A program made the position numbers and the translations under genes. The notes beneath the pieces are model-generated. The model did no database searches. It saw only the letters and a program-made list of their open reading frames with translations, and was not told where the DNA came from. A stretch of 52,369 nt of DNA from Vibrio sonorensis (GTDB lineage Bacteria > Pseudomonadota > Gammaproteobacteria > Enterobacterales > Vibrionaceae), in the NCBI RefSeq assembly GCF_001854765.1, contig NZ_LJJE01000100.1:1-52369 (forward strand), read 5' to 3'. Positions 16,807 through 26,057 of the stretch are shown here, piece after piece. Each line of letters starts with the position of its first letter. Position 1 is the first letter of the stretch.

Positions 16807-18531
16807 ATGGCAGCAATGTTGTCCGGCGCTGAGATGGTCGTACAATCTCTTATCGAAGAAGGCGTAGAGCAAATCTTCGGTTATCCAGGCGGTTCCGTTC
16901 TGGATATCTATGATGCACTTCATGCAAAAACTGAAAATATCAAACACGTACTGGTTCGTCATGAACAAGCTGCCACTCATATGGCAGATGGGTATGCACG
17001 GGCAACCGGAAAGCCGGGTGTGGTACTTGTTTGTTCTGGGCCTGGAGCAACTAATACTATCACTGGTATTGCGACAGCTTATATGGACTCCATCCCAATG
17101 ATCGTAATTTCCGGTAACGTTCCTAATAATTTAATCGGGAACGATGCCTTTCAAGAGTGTGATATCGTCGGTGTATCTCGCCCAGTAGTAAAACACAGTT
17201 TCCTAGTAAAGAACGCAGAAGACATTCCCGAGACGATTAAGAAGGCCGTCTTTATTGCTACGACAGGAAGACCCGGCCCAGTCGTGATTGACTTGCCAAA
17301 AGATGTCTTGAACCCGCAAATTAAGTTGCCGTACGAGTATCCTGAGTCGATTAGCATGCGTTCGTACAAACCGACCACATCTGGACATAAAGGTCAGATT
17401 AAAAAAGCGTTGAAAGCGCTGGTTGAAGCGAAGAAACCAGTACTTTACGTCGGAGGTGGTGCGGTTATCTCTGAAGCTCATGAATACATCTACAAATTAT
17501 CAGACGCGTTGAACTTGCCAGTGGTGAGTACACTGATGGGGCTAGGGGCATTCCCAGGTACCCATAAAAACTCGCTTGGCATGCTGGGTATGCACGGTAC
17601 CTATGAAGCGAATATGGCTATGCATAATGCCGATCTTATATTTGGTATTGGTGTTCGCTTCGACGATCGTACGACGAACAATCTAGAAAAGTACTGTCCA
17701 AACGCGAAGATCATGCACATTGATATCGATCCTTCCTCGATCTCTAAAAATGTGCCAGTGGATCTGCCTATCGTAGGTTCGGCAGAGAAAGTTTTGCAAA
17801 CCATGACTGAGTTGATGGATCAGCAAGAGAAGCAAAACGACGCGGAAGCGATCGATAGCTGGTGGAAAGACATCGCAGAGTGGCGAGAACGCAAGTGTCT
17901 CTCTTACGAGACGTCACCTGAGCGAATCAAGCCTCAACAGGTTATCGAGACTCTGCACAAATTGACCAATGGCGATGCTTATGTCGCTTCTGATGTTGGT
18001 CAGCACCAGATGTTTGCAGCCTTGTATTACCCGTTTAACAAACCGCGCCGTTGGATTAACTCAGGTGGACTGGGCACTATGGGCTTTGGTTTACCTGCTG
18101 GTATGGGTGTTAAGTTTGCTTTTCCAGAAGAAGAAGTGGTTGTAGTCACGGGGGATGGCAGTATTCAGATGAATATTCAAGAGCTGTCTACTGCGATGCA
18201 ATACGATATTCCAGTGAAAATCATTAACTTAAACAACCGTTTCTTAGGTATGGTTAAACAGTGGCAGGATATTATTTATCAAGGCCGTCACTCTAACTCT
18301 TATATGAGCTCTGTCCCTGACTTTGCCGCTATTGCAGAGGCTTATGGTCATGTTGGTATCCGTATCTCCACACCGGACGAACTAGAATCTGGCTTGAAAA
18401 AAGCTCTCGAGATGAAAGATCGTTTGGTCTTTGTCGACATCAATGTTGATGAAACTGAACATGTATACCCGATGCAAATCAAAGGTGAGGGTATGGATAA
18501 GATGTGGCTAAGCAAAACGGAGAGAACCTAA
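16807..18531 (+). CDS. ilvI: acetolactate synthase III, large catalytic subunit
   Basis: The frame opens at 16771, but the ATG at 16807 (MAAMLSGAEMVVQSL) follows an AAGGAG ribosome site and matches the family start, giving 574 aa. The enzyme is a ThDP-dependent acetohydroxyacid synthase that makes acetolactate and acetohydroxybutyrate for valine, leucine and isoleucine. The catalytic glutamate lies in VRHEQAATHMADGYARATG. The ThDP-Mg site is GDGSIQMNIQELSTAMQYD near residue 440. An FAD-type middle domain is present. It is followed 2 bases later by its regulatory subunit gene. Confidence 0.97.
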   Translation: MAAMLSGAEMVVQSLIEEGVEQIFGYPGGSVLDIYDALHAKTENIKHVLVRHEQAATHMADGYARATGKPGVVLVCSGPGATNTITGIATAYMDSIPMIVISGNVPNNLIGNDAFQECDIVGVSRPVVKHSFLVKNAEDIPETIKKAVFIATTGRPGPVVIDLPKDVLNPQIKLPYEYPESISMRSYKPTTSGHKGQIKKALKALVEAKKPVLYVGGGAVISEAHEYIYKLSDALNLPVVSTLMGLGAFPGTHKNSLGMLGMHGTYEANMAMHNADLIFGIGVRFDDRTTNNLEKYCPNAKIMHIDIDPSSISKNVPVDLPIVGSAEKVLQTMTELMDQQEKQNDAEAIDSWWKDIAEWRERKCLSYETSPERIKPQQVIETLHKLTNGDAYVASDVGQHQMFAALYYPFNKPRRWINSGGLGTMGFGLPAGMGVKFAFPEEEVVVVTGDGSIQMNIQELSTAMQYDIPVKIINLNNRFLGMVKQWQDIIYQGRHSNSYMSSVPDFAAIAEAYGHVGIRISTPDELESGLKKALEMKDRLVFVDINVDETEHVYPMQIKGEGMDKMWLSKTERT

Positions 18532-18533
18532 TT

Positions 18534-19028
18534 ATGAGACATATCATTTCGCTACTTATGGAAAACCAGCCAGGTGCCTTGTCTCGTGTGGTAGGACTGT
18601 TTTCCCAACGCGGTTACAACATTGAATCGCTAAACGTATCGCCGACTGACGACGAAACTTTATCTCGTTTAAACATCACTACCGTTTCTGATGAGATGCA
18701 ATTAGAGCAGATTCAAAAACAGCTGCATAAACTCATTGATGTGTTAAAGGTTCAAGAAGTGACTGAGCTTGAACACATCGAGCGAGAGCTTATGTTGATC
18801 AAGGTTAAAGCAAACGGGTTTGCTCGCGCCGAGGTAAAACGCACCGCCGACATTTTTAGAGGACAAATTGTCGATGTAACGGCTGGGCAATACACGGTAC
18901 AACTAGCAGGCACTAGTGAAAAGCTGGATGCGTTTGTTACTGCGGTAAGTGAAGTGACGGAAGTCGTCGAAGTTGCGAGAAGTGGTGTAGTTGGTATCGC
19001 CCGCGGAGAGCGCGCACTTAAAGCTTAA
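18534..19028 (+). CDS. ilvH: acetolactate synthase III, small regulatory subunit
   Basis: The product is 164 aa from the ATG at 18534 (MRHIISLLMENQPGALSRVVGLFSQRGYNIESL). A frame extending upstream into ilvI is not the true start. The N-terminal ACT domain (about 1-75) binds valine for feedback inhibition and a C-terminal domain contacts and activates IlvI. It lies 2 bases after ilvI. A shared terminator faces serA downstream. Confidence 0.97.
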   Translation: MRHIISLLMENQPGALSRVVGLFSQRGYNIESLNVSPTDDETLSRLNITTVSDEMQLEQIQKQLHKLIDVLKVQEVTELEHIERELMLIKVKANGFARAEVKRTADIFRGQIVDVTAGQYTVQLAGTSEKLDAFVTAVSEVTEVVEVARSGVVGIARGERALKA

Positions 19029-19050
19029 AGCCGTTGAGTTAAAAGCAAGA

Positions 19051-19078
19051 AAAAAGGCCACGTTATCGTGGCCTTTTT
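19051..19078. terminator. bidirectional terminator between ilvH and serA
   Basis: A perfect 12-bp stem (19051-19062 with 19067-19078, loop TTAT) has A5 on the left and T5 on the right. It can end ilvIH transcripts on the plus strand and serA transcripts on the minus strand. Confidence 0.93.
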
Positions 19079-19093
19079 GGTATTTAGTGTTGA

Positions 19094-20323
19094 TTAATGA
19101 AGGATACGAGCACGCAAAGTGCCTTCGATGCTCTTCAACTTCGCTAGAGCTTCTTCAGAACGACCAGACTCAACGTCGATAACGACATAACCGATATCAG
19201 CACTGGTTTGTAGGTACTGACCAGCAATATTAATACCTTCTTCAGCAAAGATGGTGTTGATTTGAGTAAGGATACCTGGACGGTTCTCGTGAATGTGAAG
19301 GAGACGAGAACACTCGCGGTGCTCTGGCAAAGATACTTCTGGGAAGTTCACGCTTGAAAGTGTTGAACCGTTGTCAGAGTATTTCGCTAGTTTACCTGCT
19401 ACTTCTACACCGATGTTTTCTTGTGCTTCTTGGGTCGAACCGCCTACGTGTGGTGTTAAAATACAGTTGTCGTACTTCATCAACGGTGACTCAAACGGGT
19501 CTGCATTGGTTTTTGGTTCGACAGGGAATACGTCAACTGCCGCACCAGATAGGTGTCCAGATTCTAGGGCATGACTCAATGCTTCGATATCAACCACGGT
19601 ACCACGGGCTGCGTTGATAAAGATCGAACCAGGCTTCATACGGGCAAACTCTTCAGCACCCATCATGTTTTTAGTACCGTCAGTTTCTGGTACGTGAAGC
19701 GAGATTACATCACACTTGTTGAGTAATTCACTCATAGTGTGTACTTGCGTAGCGTTACCCAAAGAAAGCTTGTTCTCAATATCGTAGTAGTACACACGCA
19801 TACCAAGGTTTTCAGCGATGATACTAAGTTGAGTACCGATATGTCCGTAACCGATAATACCTAGTCGCTTACCACGGGCTTCAAAAGAGTTGTCTGCACT
19901 CTTTTTCCAAATACCACGGTGAGCCAAAGCATTCTTTTCAGGGATACCGCGGAACAGTAGTAAGATCTGTCCTAGTACAAGTTCTGCAACACTACGAGTG
20001 TTTGAGAATGGCGCGTTGAACACTGGAATACCGCGTTTTGCAGCAGCGCTTAGATTAACTTGGTTGGTACCGATACAGAAACAACCGATAGCAACCAGCT
20101 TTTCAGCAGCATCGATGACTTTCTGAGAAAGGTTGGTGCGCGAACGAATACCGATAAAGTGAACATCTTTTACCGCTTCGATTAGCTCTTCTTCAGGTAG
20201 TGAGCCCTTGTGGTACTCAATATTGCTGTAACCAGCCGCCTGAAGCACTTCTACTGCTGATGGGTGAAGACCCTCTAGAAGCAGAATCTTAATCTTATCT
20301 TTTTCCAGTGAAACTTTGGCCAT
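19094..20323 (-). CDS. serA: D-3-phosphoglycerate dehydrogenase
   Basis: The frame opens at 20368, but MAKVSLEKDKIKILLLEGLH at 20323 follows AAGGACGAG and gives 409 aa, the usual length. SerA oxidises 3-phosphoglycerate with NAD+, the first step of serine synthesis. The Rossmann motif GIIGYGHIGTQ, the catalytic-site segments INAARGTVVD and LTPHVGGSTQEAQENIG, and a C-terminal ACT domain (about 338-409) for serine feedback are all visible. A PurR-like site lies upstream. Confidence 0.97.
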   Translation of the reverse strand: MAKVSLEKDKIKILLLEGLHPSAVEVLQAAGYSNIEYHKGSLPEEELIEAVKDVHFIGIRSRTNLSQKVIDAAEKLVAIGCFCIGTNQVNLSAAAKRGIPVFNAPFSNTRSVAELVLGQILLLFRGIPEKNALAHRGIWKKSADNSFEARGKRLGIIGYGHIGTQLSIIAENLGMRVYYYDIENKLSLGNATQVHTMSELLNKCDVISLHVPETDGTKNMMGAEEFARMKPGSIFINAARGTVVDIEALSHALESGHLSGAAVDVFPVEPKTNADPFESPLMKYDNCILTPHVGGSTQEAQENIGVEVAGKLAKYSDNGSTLSSVNFPEVSLPEHRECSRLLHIHENRPGILTQINTIFAEEGINIAGQYLQTSADIGYVVIDVESGRSEEALAKLKSIEGTLRARILH

Positions 20324-20414
20324 TATTCTCGTCCTTAAAATGGGAAGGTGGGCTAAATTGGCGCACATCGCTGAATTAGCCAGTAAACCTGAGTAAATGA
20401 CAACTATGCCATGT

Positions 20415-20430
20415 ACGCAAACGTTTTCCC
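20415..20430 (-). promoter_or_regulatory. candidate PurR box upstream of serA
   Basis: ACGCAAACGTTTTCCC matches the LacI-family PurR consensus (A-GCAA-CG-TT-C-T) at all fixed positions but the last. It lies about 92 bases before the serA start codon. PurR control of serine and glycine genes is known in E. coli. Confidence 0.5.
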
Positions 20431-20521
20431 TGTGCGTCTTCTGTACATTAAGTTATCAAAAAAAAATCTCTTTGGGTAAGAAAATTACGGAATAAGAGAT
20501 ACTTTTTCTGTCATTAGAAAG

Positions 20522-20548
20522 AAAAAACGGCACCTAAGGGTGCCGTTT
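20522..20548 (-). terminator. rpiA terminator
   Basis: A perfect 10-bp stem (20525-20534 with 20539-20548, loop TAAG) is followed on the minus strand by T6. It lies between rpiA and the serA promoter region. Confidence 0.93.
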
Positions 20549-20585
20549 GTAATCAAATAACAGAAATTATGCTGTTTGCAGAGAA

Positions 20586-21242
20586 TTACTCTTCGATTTT
20601 CGCACCTTCAGGTGTTCCCGTAATAACGATGTCAGCACCGCGGTGAGCGAAAAGGCCAACGGTGACAACACCTGCGATTGCATTGATGTTATCTTCAAGT
20701 TCTTTCGGGTTGGTAATCTGCATATTGTGAACATCGAGAATGATATTGCCGTTGTCGGTCACAACGTCTTCGCGATATACAGGTTCACCACCAAGTTTTG
20801 TTAACTCGCGAGCGACATAGGTACGAGCCATAGGGATCACTTCTACTGGAAGTGGGAATTGGCCAAGTACATCTACTGCCTTTGTTCCATCCACAATGCA
20901 AACAAACTTATCAGAGATAGCAGCCACGATCTTTTCACGTGTTAACGCGGCGCCACCGCCTTTGATCATTTCTCGAGCTGGGTTGATCTCGTCAGCACCG
21001 TCAACGTATACGTCTAGTTTGGTTACGTCATTACACTCAAACACTTCAATACCCAAGGCTTCAAGCTTTTCTGTTGAAGCGACAGAGCTGGATACTGCAC
21101 CTTTAATATCTTCTTTAATAGAACCAAGCGCATCGATGAAGTGGTTGACTGTTGAGCCTGTACCAACACCAACAATACTTCCTTTTTCTACGTATTGTAG
21201 GGCGGCCCAACCGGCTGCTTTTTTCATTTCATCTTGAGTCAT
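20586..21242 (-). CDS. rpiA: ribose-5-phosphate isomerase A
   Basis: The product is 218 aa, full length. RpiA interconverts ribose 5-phosphate and ribulose 5-phosphate in the non-oxidative pentose phosphate pathway. Visible motifs are VGVGTGSTVNHFIDAL (phosphate-binding loop), DGADEINPA and KGGGAALTREKI, plus a C-terminal GTPEGAKIEE-type end. It is a single-gene unit on the minus strand upstream of serA, the usual order in gammaproteobacteria. Confidence 0.97.
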   Translation of the reverse strand: MTQDEMKKAAGWAALQYVEKGSIVGVGTGSTVNHFIDALGSIKEDIKGAVSSSVASTEKLEALGIEVFECNDVTKLDVYVDGADEINPAREMIKGGGAALTREKIVAAISDKFVCIVDGTKAVDVLGQFPLPVEVIPMARTYVARELTKLGGEPVYREDVVTDNGNIILDVHNMQITNPKELEDNINAIAGVVTVGLFAHRGADIVITGTPEGAKIEE

Positions 21243-21303
21243 GCTCTTCTCCTAGTGTGAACTTGGTATCGGGGAATTTGCGGCGAATTATAGCCTTTGC
21301 TGA

Positions 21304-21893
21304 TCAGAATTCCCATTGCCATATTTTGCTTGGCGTCACTATTTTAGGTAGTGGGACATCCCACTCCTGACTAGGTAGTGTATCAACATGCTGACAGTCG
21401 TGTGCTAAGCTACTGGCAAAGGCCCATGACCTGTGTTGTACCAGCGTGATAATGTTCGATCGTAGTATCCGCCTCCCATGCCGAGTCGCTGGCCTTGAGA
21501 ATCAAAACCGACCAGTGGAGTACAGATGATGTCCAACTGGTTCACGGGGCATACCAAGGTCTGGTTTAATACAGGTTCAACAATACCGTACTTGTTGTAA
21601 GTCAACTTAGAATTGGGTGTGTAATGGAGAAAGAGTAAGTGGCCAGATGAAAAGGGGTGTAAGACAGGTAAATAAGTTTCTTTACCTTGTTTCCACAGTT
21701 CGTTGATGAGAGGGGTTGTATCGATTTCACCGTCCGCACTGATATAAAGCGCAATTCGTTTGGCGTTTTTCAACTGCGCAATCGACAGAAACTGCTGAGC
21801 TAAATCCAACCCAGCTTGATACTGAGTGTCACTACATAACTGATTGCGTTTTTGCCTGATGAGTTGGCGAAATTCTTTGCGGGAAAACGTCAT
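21304..21893 (-). CDS. ygfA: 5-formyltetrahydrofolate cyclo-ligase, frameshifted near its C terminus
   Basis: As written the frame stops at 21405 after 162 residues (GPLPVA). The family continues with LAHDCQHVDTLP and ends at a TGA at 21304-21306 in another frame. Adding one G near 21410 restores about 196 residues, the normal length. The enzyme converts 5-formyl-THF to 5,10-methenyl-THF using ATP. The ATP-binding GMGGGYYDRTL and the CTPLVGFD segment are present. It lies downstream of 6S RNA on the same strand, as in many gammaproteobacteria, where it is co-transcribed with it. Confidence 0.92.
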
Positions 21894-21933
21894 AATTTAC
21901 CTGATGAGTCTGTCTTTCAGGTATCGATAAGGA

Positions 21934-22111
21934 TACCCCAGAGTGCCGTTGAAGATTTTGACCCTTGAACCAGCTGGTTCAAGGCGGATCAGCAATGATA
22001 ACCGTAGGCTTCTCGGTGCATGCCAAGCTTGCTCAATAGCTACCAAGTACTAACCCTTTAGTATTGCTTATCGGCTCAGGGACGTAATCTCCTGACGCGC
22101 ACTCCAGGGTA
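21934..22111 (-). ncRNA. ssrS: 6S RNA
   Basis: The minus strand between zapA and ygfA carries conserved 6S segments: CCCTGAGCCGATA, GAGAAGCCT, and a CCTTGAACC-AGCT-GGTTCAAGG hairpin. The ends pair (ACCCTGGAGTGC with GCACTCTGGGGT), giving the closing stem of a 6S rod of about 178-185 nt. Its place between zapA and ygfA is the conserved one. 6S RNA binds sigma-70 RNA polymerase in stationary phase. Ends are set by the closing stem and may be off by a few bases. Confidence 0.93.
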
Positions 22112-22133
22112 AATGCTTGTTGGGCTGTAAAGG

Positions 22134-22442
22134 TTATTGCTGTCCTTGCTTTACTTTACTTAGGGCTTCGTCGAGTGAAACCGAGAGCTTTTCCATCCGC
22201 TCATTGATTGAATCTTGTTTTGTCGATAGGGCTGTCGTGCTCGTTTGCAGCTCATAACAACAGTTTAGGGCGGCGATAGTTAGCAGGTGTACCTCATTAG
22301 TTACTTTAGTTTTTGCCTGCATTTCTTTCAAACGTAGATCGAGATCTTTTGCGGCTTTAAGGAGTGATTCTTCCTGCCCCGGAGGACAGTTTACTCTAGT
22401 CACTTTCCCTAAAATTTCAATTTCTACCGCTTGGTTACTCAT
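22134..22442 (-). CDS. zapA: cell division protein ZapA
   Basis: The product is 102 aa. It is a small cytoplasmic protein that binds FtsZ and bundles protofilaments at the Z-ring. The N-terminal VEIEILGKVTRVNCPPGQE strand region and the C-terminal coiled coil (about 60-100) are typical. It precedes 6S RNA and ygfA. A good promoter lies 50-80 bases upstream. Confidence 0.93.
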   Translation of the reverse strand: MSNQAVEIEILGKVTRVNCPPGQEESLLKAAKDLDLRLKEMQAKTKVTNEVHLLTIAALNCCYELQTSTTALSTKQDSINERMEKLSVSLDEALSKVKQGQQ

Positions 22443-22495
22443 TTCCGTTCTGCCACCTTAATGCGATGAACCTAGTATTCACCGCTGAGGGTGAA

Positions 22496-22524
22496 ACTAT
22501 AAAAAATGCGCCTGTAAGATTCAA
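22496..22524 (-). promoter_or_regulatory. zapA promoter
   Basis: On the minus strand TTGAAT (22524-22519) and TATAGT (22501-22496) are separated by exactly 17 bases. The predicted start near 22489 gives a leader of about 47 bases. The remaining bases up to ygfB (22525-22765) hold no gene. They must contain the ygfB promoter, which I could not define. Confidence 0.6.
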
Positions 22525-22765
22525 GCTTTTCACGGTTTCCTGACAAAAATGACGGCGTGAGGACACAGTATTTGGTCAATCTGTGCAAAAGCTATTCACA
22601 TTTGGTTTTTGCGGTGAATCTCCGCCTATACAGGACGATCTTAGCGTAGATTAGTCTATATTTTTCAGGAGTAAAAGCCGAAAGGTTCGAGAACTTGTTT
22701 TTGAAGTTACTAAGCTATCGGTGGTACGATTAAGCATATTTTTAAGTCTTATTATAGGCACGACG

Positions 22766-23341
22766 ATGAGTGAAACATCCCTTCCTGATTACTTGGTTTT
22801 AGCCACTGAACTTCGCGATGCTGGGATCGCTGTTAATCCAGCTGAGTTACACGGCTTACTAGCGGGCATGCTAAGCGGTGGACTAAACCTTAATGATCAA
22901 AGTTGGCAACCATTGCTGTTCGATTACACCAACGATGGAATGGGATGGCCAAGTAAGTCTTTGAAACTGGCCGAAGCGACATTGAAGTTTACCACATTGG
23001 AACTCACCGGTTCGGAAATGGAGGTTACTCTGCTGTTACCTGATGAGGCGGCGGATGCCTCGCTGTTTGATTTGGCGGATAATGTCGCAGATTGGGTCAA
23101 TCATTTTATTTCAGGTGTGGGCTTGGCCGGCGCTGATTTAACTAAGGCTTCTGATGAATCGAAAGAAGCAATAGCAGATCTTGAAGAGATCTCTAAGCTA
23201 GGTATCGATGAAGACGATGACATGGAAGAGCAGGCTCAATTACTAGAACAGGTGATCGAGCATATTAAAGCGTGCGTCTTGATCATCCATGCAGAATTTG
23301 GCCAAAAGCCGGAAGAGACTAAGCCTAAGACGATCCATTAA
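22766..23341 (+). CDS. ygfB: YgfB/UPF0149 family protein
   Basis: The frame opens at 22721, but MSETSLPDYLVLATELRDAG at 22766 fits the family start and gives 191 aa. The protein is acidic and alpha-helical with the LHGLLAGMLSGG segment and a DDDMEEQAQLLEQVIEHIK region typical of UPF0149. The function is not well established, although in Pseudomonas a YgfB modulates AmpC expression. It begins a ygfB-ubiH-ubiI run with gaps of 14 and 19 bases, a conserved neighbourhood. Confidence 0.9.
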   Translation: MSETSLPDYLVLATELRDAGIAVNPAELHGLLAGMLSGGLNLNDQSWQPLLFDYTNDGMGWPSKSLKLAEATLKFTTLELTGSEMEVTLLLPDEAADASLFDLADNVADWVNHFISGVGLAGADLTKASDESKEAIADLEEISKLGIDEDDDMEEQAQLLEQVIEHIKACVLIIHAEFGQKPEETKPKTIH

Positions 23342-23355
23342 TACAAAGGGATGCT

Positions 23356-24534
23356 ATGAAGCAGTTTGATATTATTATTGCTGGTGGTGCAATGGCTGGG
23401 ATGACTTTAGCTTTTGCCCTGCATCATCACAGTAAAGGAAGGCTGAAGGTCGCCGTCGTGGAAGCCTATCAAGCCGAAAATATTGAGCACCCAGGTTTTG
23501 ACTCGCGCGCCATTGCGCTGTCATACGGCACCGTTGATCTCCTCAATAATATCGGACTTTGGAAGGATATTTCTCATGTGGCTACCCCTATTGAGCATAT
23601 CCACGTATCCGATCGCGGCCATGCCGGAATGACGGAAATTGCTCGTGAAGAAGTCGGAGTTCCCGCACTTGGTTACGTGGTGGAGTTAGCTGATATCGGG
23701 CGTATCTACGCAGAGAGAGTGAAAGGCACGGCTTCAATCACTCAGTATTGTCCAGCTCAAGTTGAAACGGTTGAACGCTCAGTGGAGAGTGTCACGGTCG
23801 CGCTAAACAACGGTGAAAGTATTCAAGCTAAGTTGTTGGTGGCTGCCGACGGCGCGATTTCCACTTGTTGCGAGCAAGTAGGGCTACCCCTAAACGAGCA
23901 CGATTTCGACCAAGTCGCTGTTATTGCGAATATCACGACTGAAGAAGCGCATTTAGGCAGAGCATTCGAACGCTTTACTGAGTCGGGGCCAGTGGCATTA
24001 TTACCAATGAGTGAAGGTCGAATGTCCTTAGTGTGGTGCTTAAGACCTGAAAAAGCCAAGCAAATGATGGCGCTCGATGACTCAAACTTTGTTTCAGAGT
24101 TGCAAGAAGCTTTTGGTTGGCGTTTGGGAAAAATTGAAAAGGCAGGAAAGCGAGCCAGTTATCCCTTGTTGTTGAGATTTAGAGAGCAAAATACGTCGCA
24201 CCGCTTTGCGATTGTGGGTAACGCTGCACAGACACTTCACCCGATTGCCGGTCAAGGCTTTAATCTTGGGATCCGAGATGTAATGACATTAAGTGAAGAA
24301 ATCAGCACTCAGTTGGACGACGCGGGGGCTTATCCAGTACTGTCTTGTTACAGTAAACGGCGTGAAGGAGATCGCCGGGCAACCATAGAGCTGACATCGA
24401 GTTTAGTTCATCTATTTTCAAATGATTATTTGTCGCTGAGGATTGGACGCAACCTAGGTTTAGCGGCGATGGACTCGTTACCTCTGCTTAAATCTCCAGT
24501 GTTAAAACGAACATTGGGCATAGTGACTCGCTAG
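23356..24534 (+). CDS. ubiH: 2-octaprenyl-6-methoxyphenol hydroxylase
   Basis: The product is 392 aa and an FAD-dependent monooxygenase of the UbiH/COQ6 family acting in ubiquinone synthesis. The N-terminal dinucleotide motif IIIAGGAMAGMTLAFAL, the central DSRAIALSYGT segment and the C-terminal FAD site GNAAQTLHPIAGQGFNLGIRD are all present. It lies between ygfB and ubiI. UbiH rather than UbiI is chosen because of gene order and the A-Q-T variant in the FAD motif, where UbiI has D-A-A-H-T. Confidence 0.93.
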   Translation: MKQFDIIIAGGAMAGMTLAFALHHHSKGRLKVAVVEAYQAENIEHPGFDSRAIALSYGTVDLLNNIGLWKDISHVATPIEHIHVSDRGHAGMTEIAREEVGVPALGYVVELADIGRIYAERVKGTASITQYCPAQVETVERSVESVTVALNNGESIQAKLLVAADGAISTCCEQVGLPLNEHDFDQVAVIANITTEEAHLGRAFERFTESGPVALLPMSEGRMSLVWCLRPEKAKQMMALDDSNFVSELQEAFGWRLGKIEKAGKRASYPLLLRFREQNTSHRFAIVGNAAQTLHPIAGQGFNLGIRDVMTLSEEISTQLDDAGAYPVLSCYSKRREGDRRATIELTSSLVHLFSNDYLSLRIGRNLGLAAMDSLPLLKSPVLKRTLGIVTR

Positions 24535-24553
24535 AGTACGTAAGGAAAATATC

Positions 24554-25767
24554 ATGATGCAAAGTGTCGATATTGCCATTATTGGTGGTGGAATGGTTGG
24601 GCTAGCCGTTGCCGCAGCATTGAAAGACTCGGAATTAAGAGTGGCAGTTATAGAAGCCAAAGAGCCCGAGGTAGAGTTAAAGACTTTACCAGATGTTCGC
24701 GTTTCAGCGCTAAGTCGTTCAAGTGAAACCATACTTCGTCGTTTAGGGGCTTGGCAGGGTATAGAGCAACGTCGGGCGTCACCCTATGACGCGATGGAAG
24801 TGTGGGAGCAAGACAGCTTTGCCCGCATCGATTTCTCTGCTCAGCAGATGGCACAGCCGGATTTAGGACATATCGTAGAGAATCGAGTTATTCAACTTGC
24901 CCTACTGGAACAAGTTAAGCTTCAGGATAATGTTACGCTATTTATGCCAGACAAATGCCAAAGCTTAGCGATTGGTGAGAGCGAAGCTTGGCTGACTTTA
25001 GATAGTGGGCAATCGCTAACGGCCAAGTTAGTTGTTGGTGCTGATGGTGCAAATTCTTGGCTGAGACAACAAGTCGATATTCCGCTGACACATTGGATTA
25101 TGGGCACAGTGCTATTGTTGCAAACGTTAGAACCCAAGAACATCACAACCGAGTGGCGAGACAAATTTTTACGCCCAATGGTCCACTGGCTTTCCTACCT
25201 CTTAATGATGAGACGCTTTGTTCCATTGTATGGTCAACCGACCCCGGCCGAGCTGAGCGGTTAATCGATCTTCCAGCTGATGAGTTTGATAAAGTGTTAA
25301 CGGCGGAATTTGACTCTCGGTTAGGACGTTGTGTTACTGAAGGCCCTCGTTTTGCGTTTCCGCTTAAGATGAGATACGCCAGAGACTTTGTTGTAGAACG
25401 CGTTGCTTTGGTCGGTGACGCCGCCCACACCATTCACCCACTTGCGGGGCAGGGTGTAAACCTTGGCTTGCTCGATGCCGCTAGCCTTGCACAAGAAGTG
25501 TTGTCATTGTGGAAACGCGGAGAAGATATTGGCAGTAAGCGAAACTTGCGTGGTTATGAGCGCTGGAGAAAAGCCGAAGCAGCCAAGATGATAGGTGCAA
25601 TGCAAGGTTTTAAAGATCTGTTTGACGGCGATAATCCCGCTAAAAAGTTACTGCGCGGTGTAGGTATGACGATTGCGGGTGTTCTTCCAGGTGCTAAAGA
25701 AGAGATAATGAAAAGAGCACTTGGTTTGAGAGGGGATTTACCTGATTTAGCCAAAAGCGAAGGGTAA
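24554..25767 (+). CDS. ubiI: 2-octaprenylphenol hydroxylase, interrupted by a 1-base frameshift
   Basis: This FAD monooxygenase (also visC) performs C5 hydroxylation in ubiquinone synthesis. The first frame runs from ATG 24554 (MMQSVDIAIIGGGMVGLAVA) to about VDIPLTHW. The second frame resumes with DYGHSAIVANVRTQEHHN and contains the FAD motif GDAAHTIHPLAGQGVNLGLLD, ending at 25767. The break is at 25095-25096, where GG should read GGG. Adding that G gives 404 residues, the normal length. A second ATG at 24557 could also serve as start. Confidence 0.93.
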
Positions 25768-25768
25768 T

Positions 25769-25796
25769 TAAAAAGGGTTGGCGATCGCCAACCCTT
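25769..25796. terminator. terminator between ubiI and the small unknown gene
   Basis: A 24-bp perfect palindrome (25773-25784 with 25785-25796) has an A5 run on its left, i.e. T5 on the minus strand. It fits best as terminator of the minus-strand gene at 25813 and may also end ubiI transcripts. Confidence 0.8.
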
Positions 25797-25812
25797 AACT
25801 ATTTGTGCTGCT

Positions 25813-26019
25813 CTAAGCGTAAGCGCAACGCAGTCTCATAATTTCTTGATTTACTTCTTTTACGGCTTGATAGTGTCTTTTCTCTGCTCTTGCTGGCAGT
25901 ATCAACTTTCCGTTATCAAACTCAAATTTACCTACGCCGTAAATGTATATTCTTCCTTTAAACAGCCGACTTACGTGTTTAGCAATCATACCTGGTGTAT
26001 AGCGCTTAAACAGTCTCAT
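25813..26019 (-). CDS. small conserved-looking hypothetical protein
   Basis: The product is 68 aa and basic at the N terminus (MRLFKRYTPGMIAKHVSRLFKGRIYIYG). I do not recognise a domain. It is likely real: an AAGGAT ribosome site precedes the ATG, a perfect TATAAT lies 33-38 bases upstream on the same strand, and a strong terminator follows the stop. The many aromatic and basic residues and the short FEFDNGKL strand suggest a small folded protein, possibly nucleic-acid binding, but this is speculation. Confidence 0.75.
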   Translation of the reverse strand: MRLFKRYTPGMIAKHVSRLFKGRIYIYGVGKFEFDNGKLILPARAEKRHYQAVKEVNQEIMRLRCAYA

Positions 26020-26051
26020 AGATTAATCCTTATTATTAGCAAGCACTGCGC

Positions 26052-26057
26052 ATTATA
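26052..26057 (-). promoter_or_regulatory. -10 box of the small hypothetical gene
   Basis: TATAAT on the minus strand (26057-26052) lies 32 bases before the ATG at 26019. The -35 region is poor (CATATT at 17 bases), so strength is uncertain. Confidence 0.45.
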
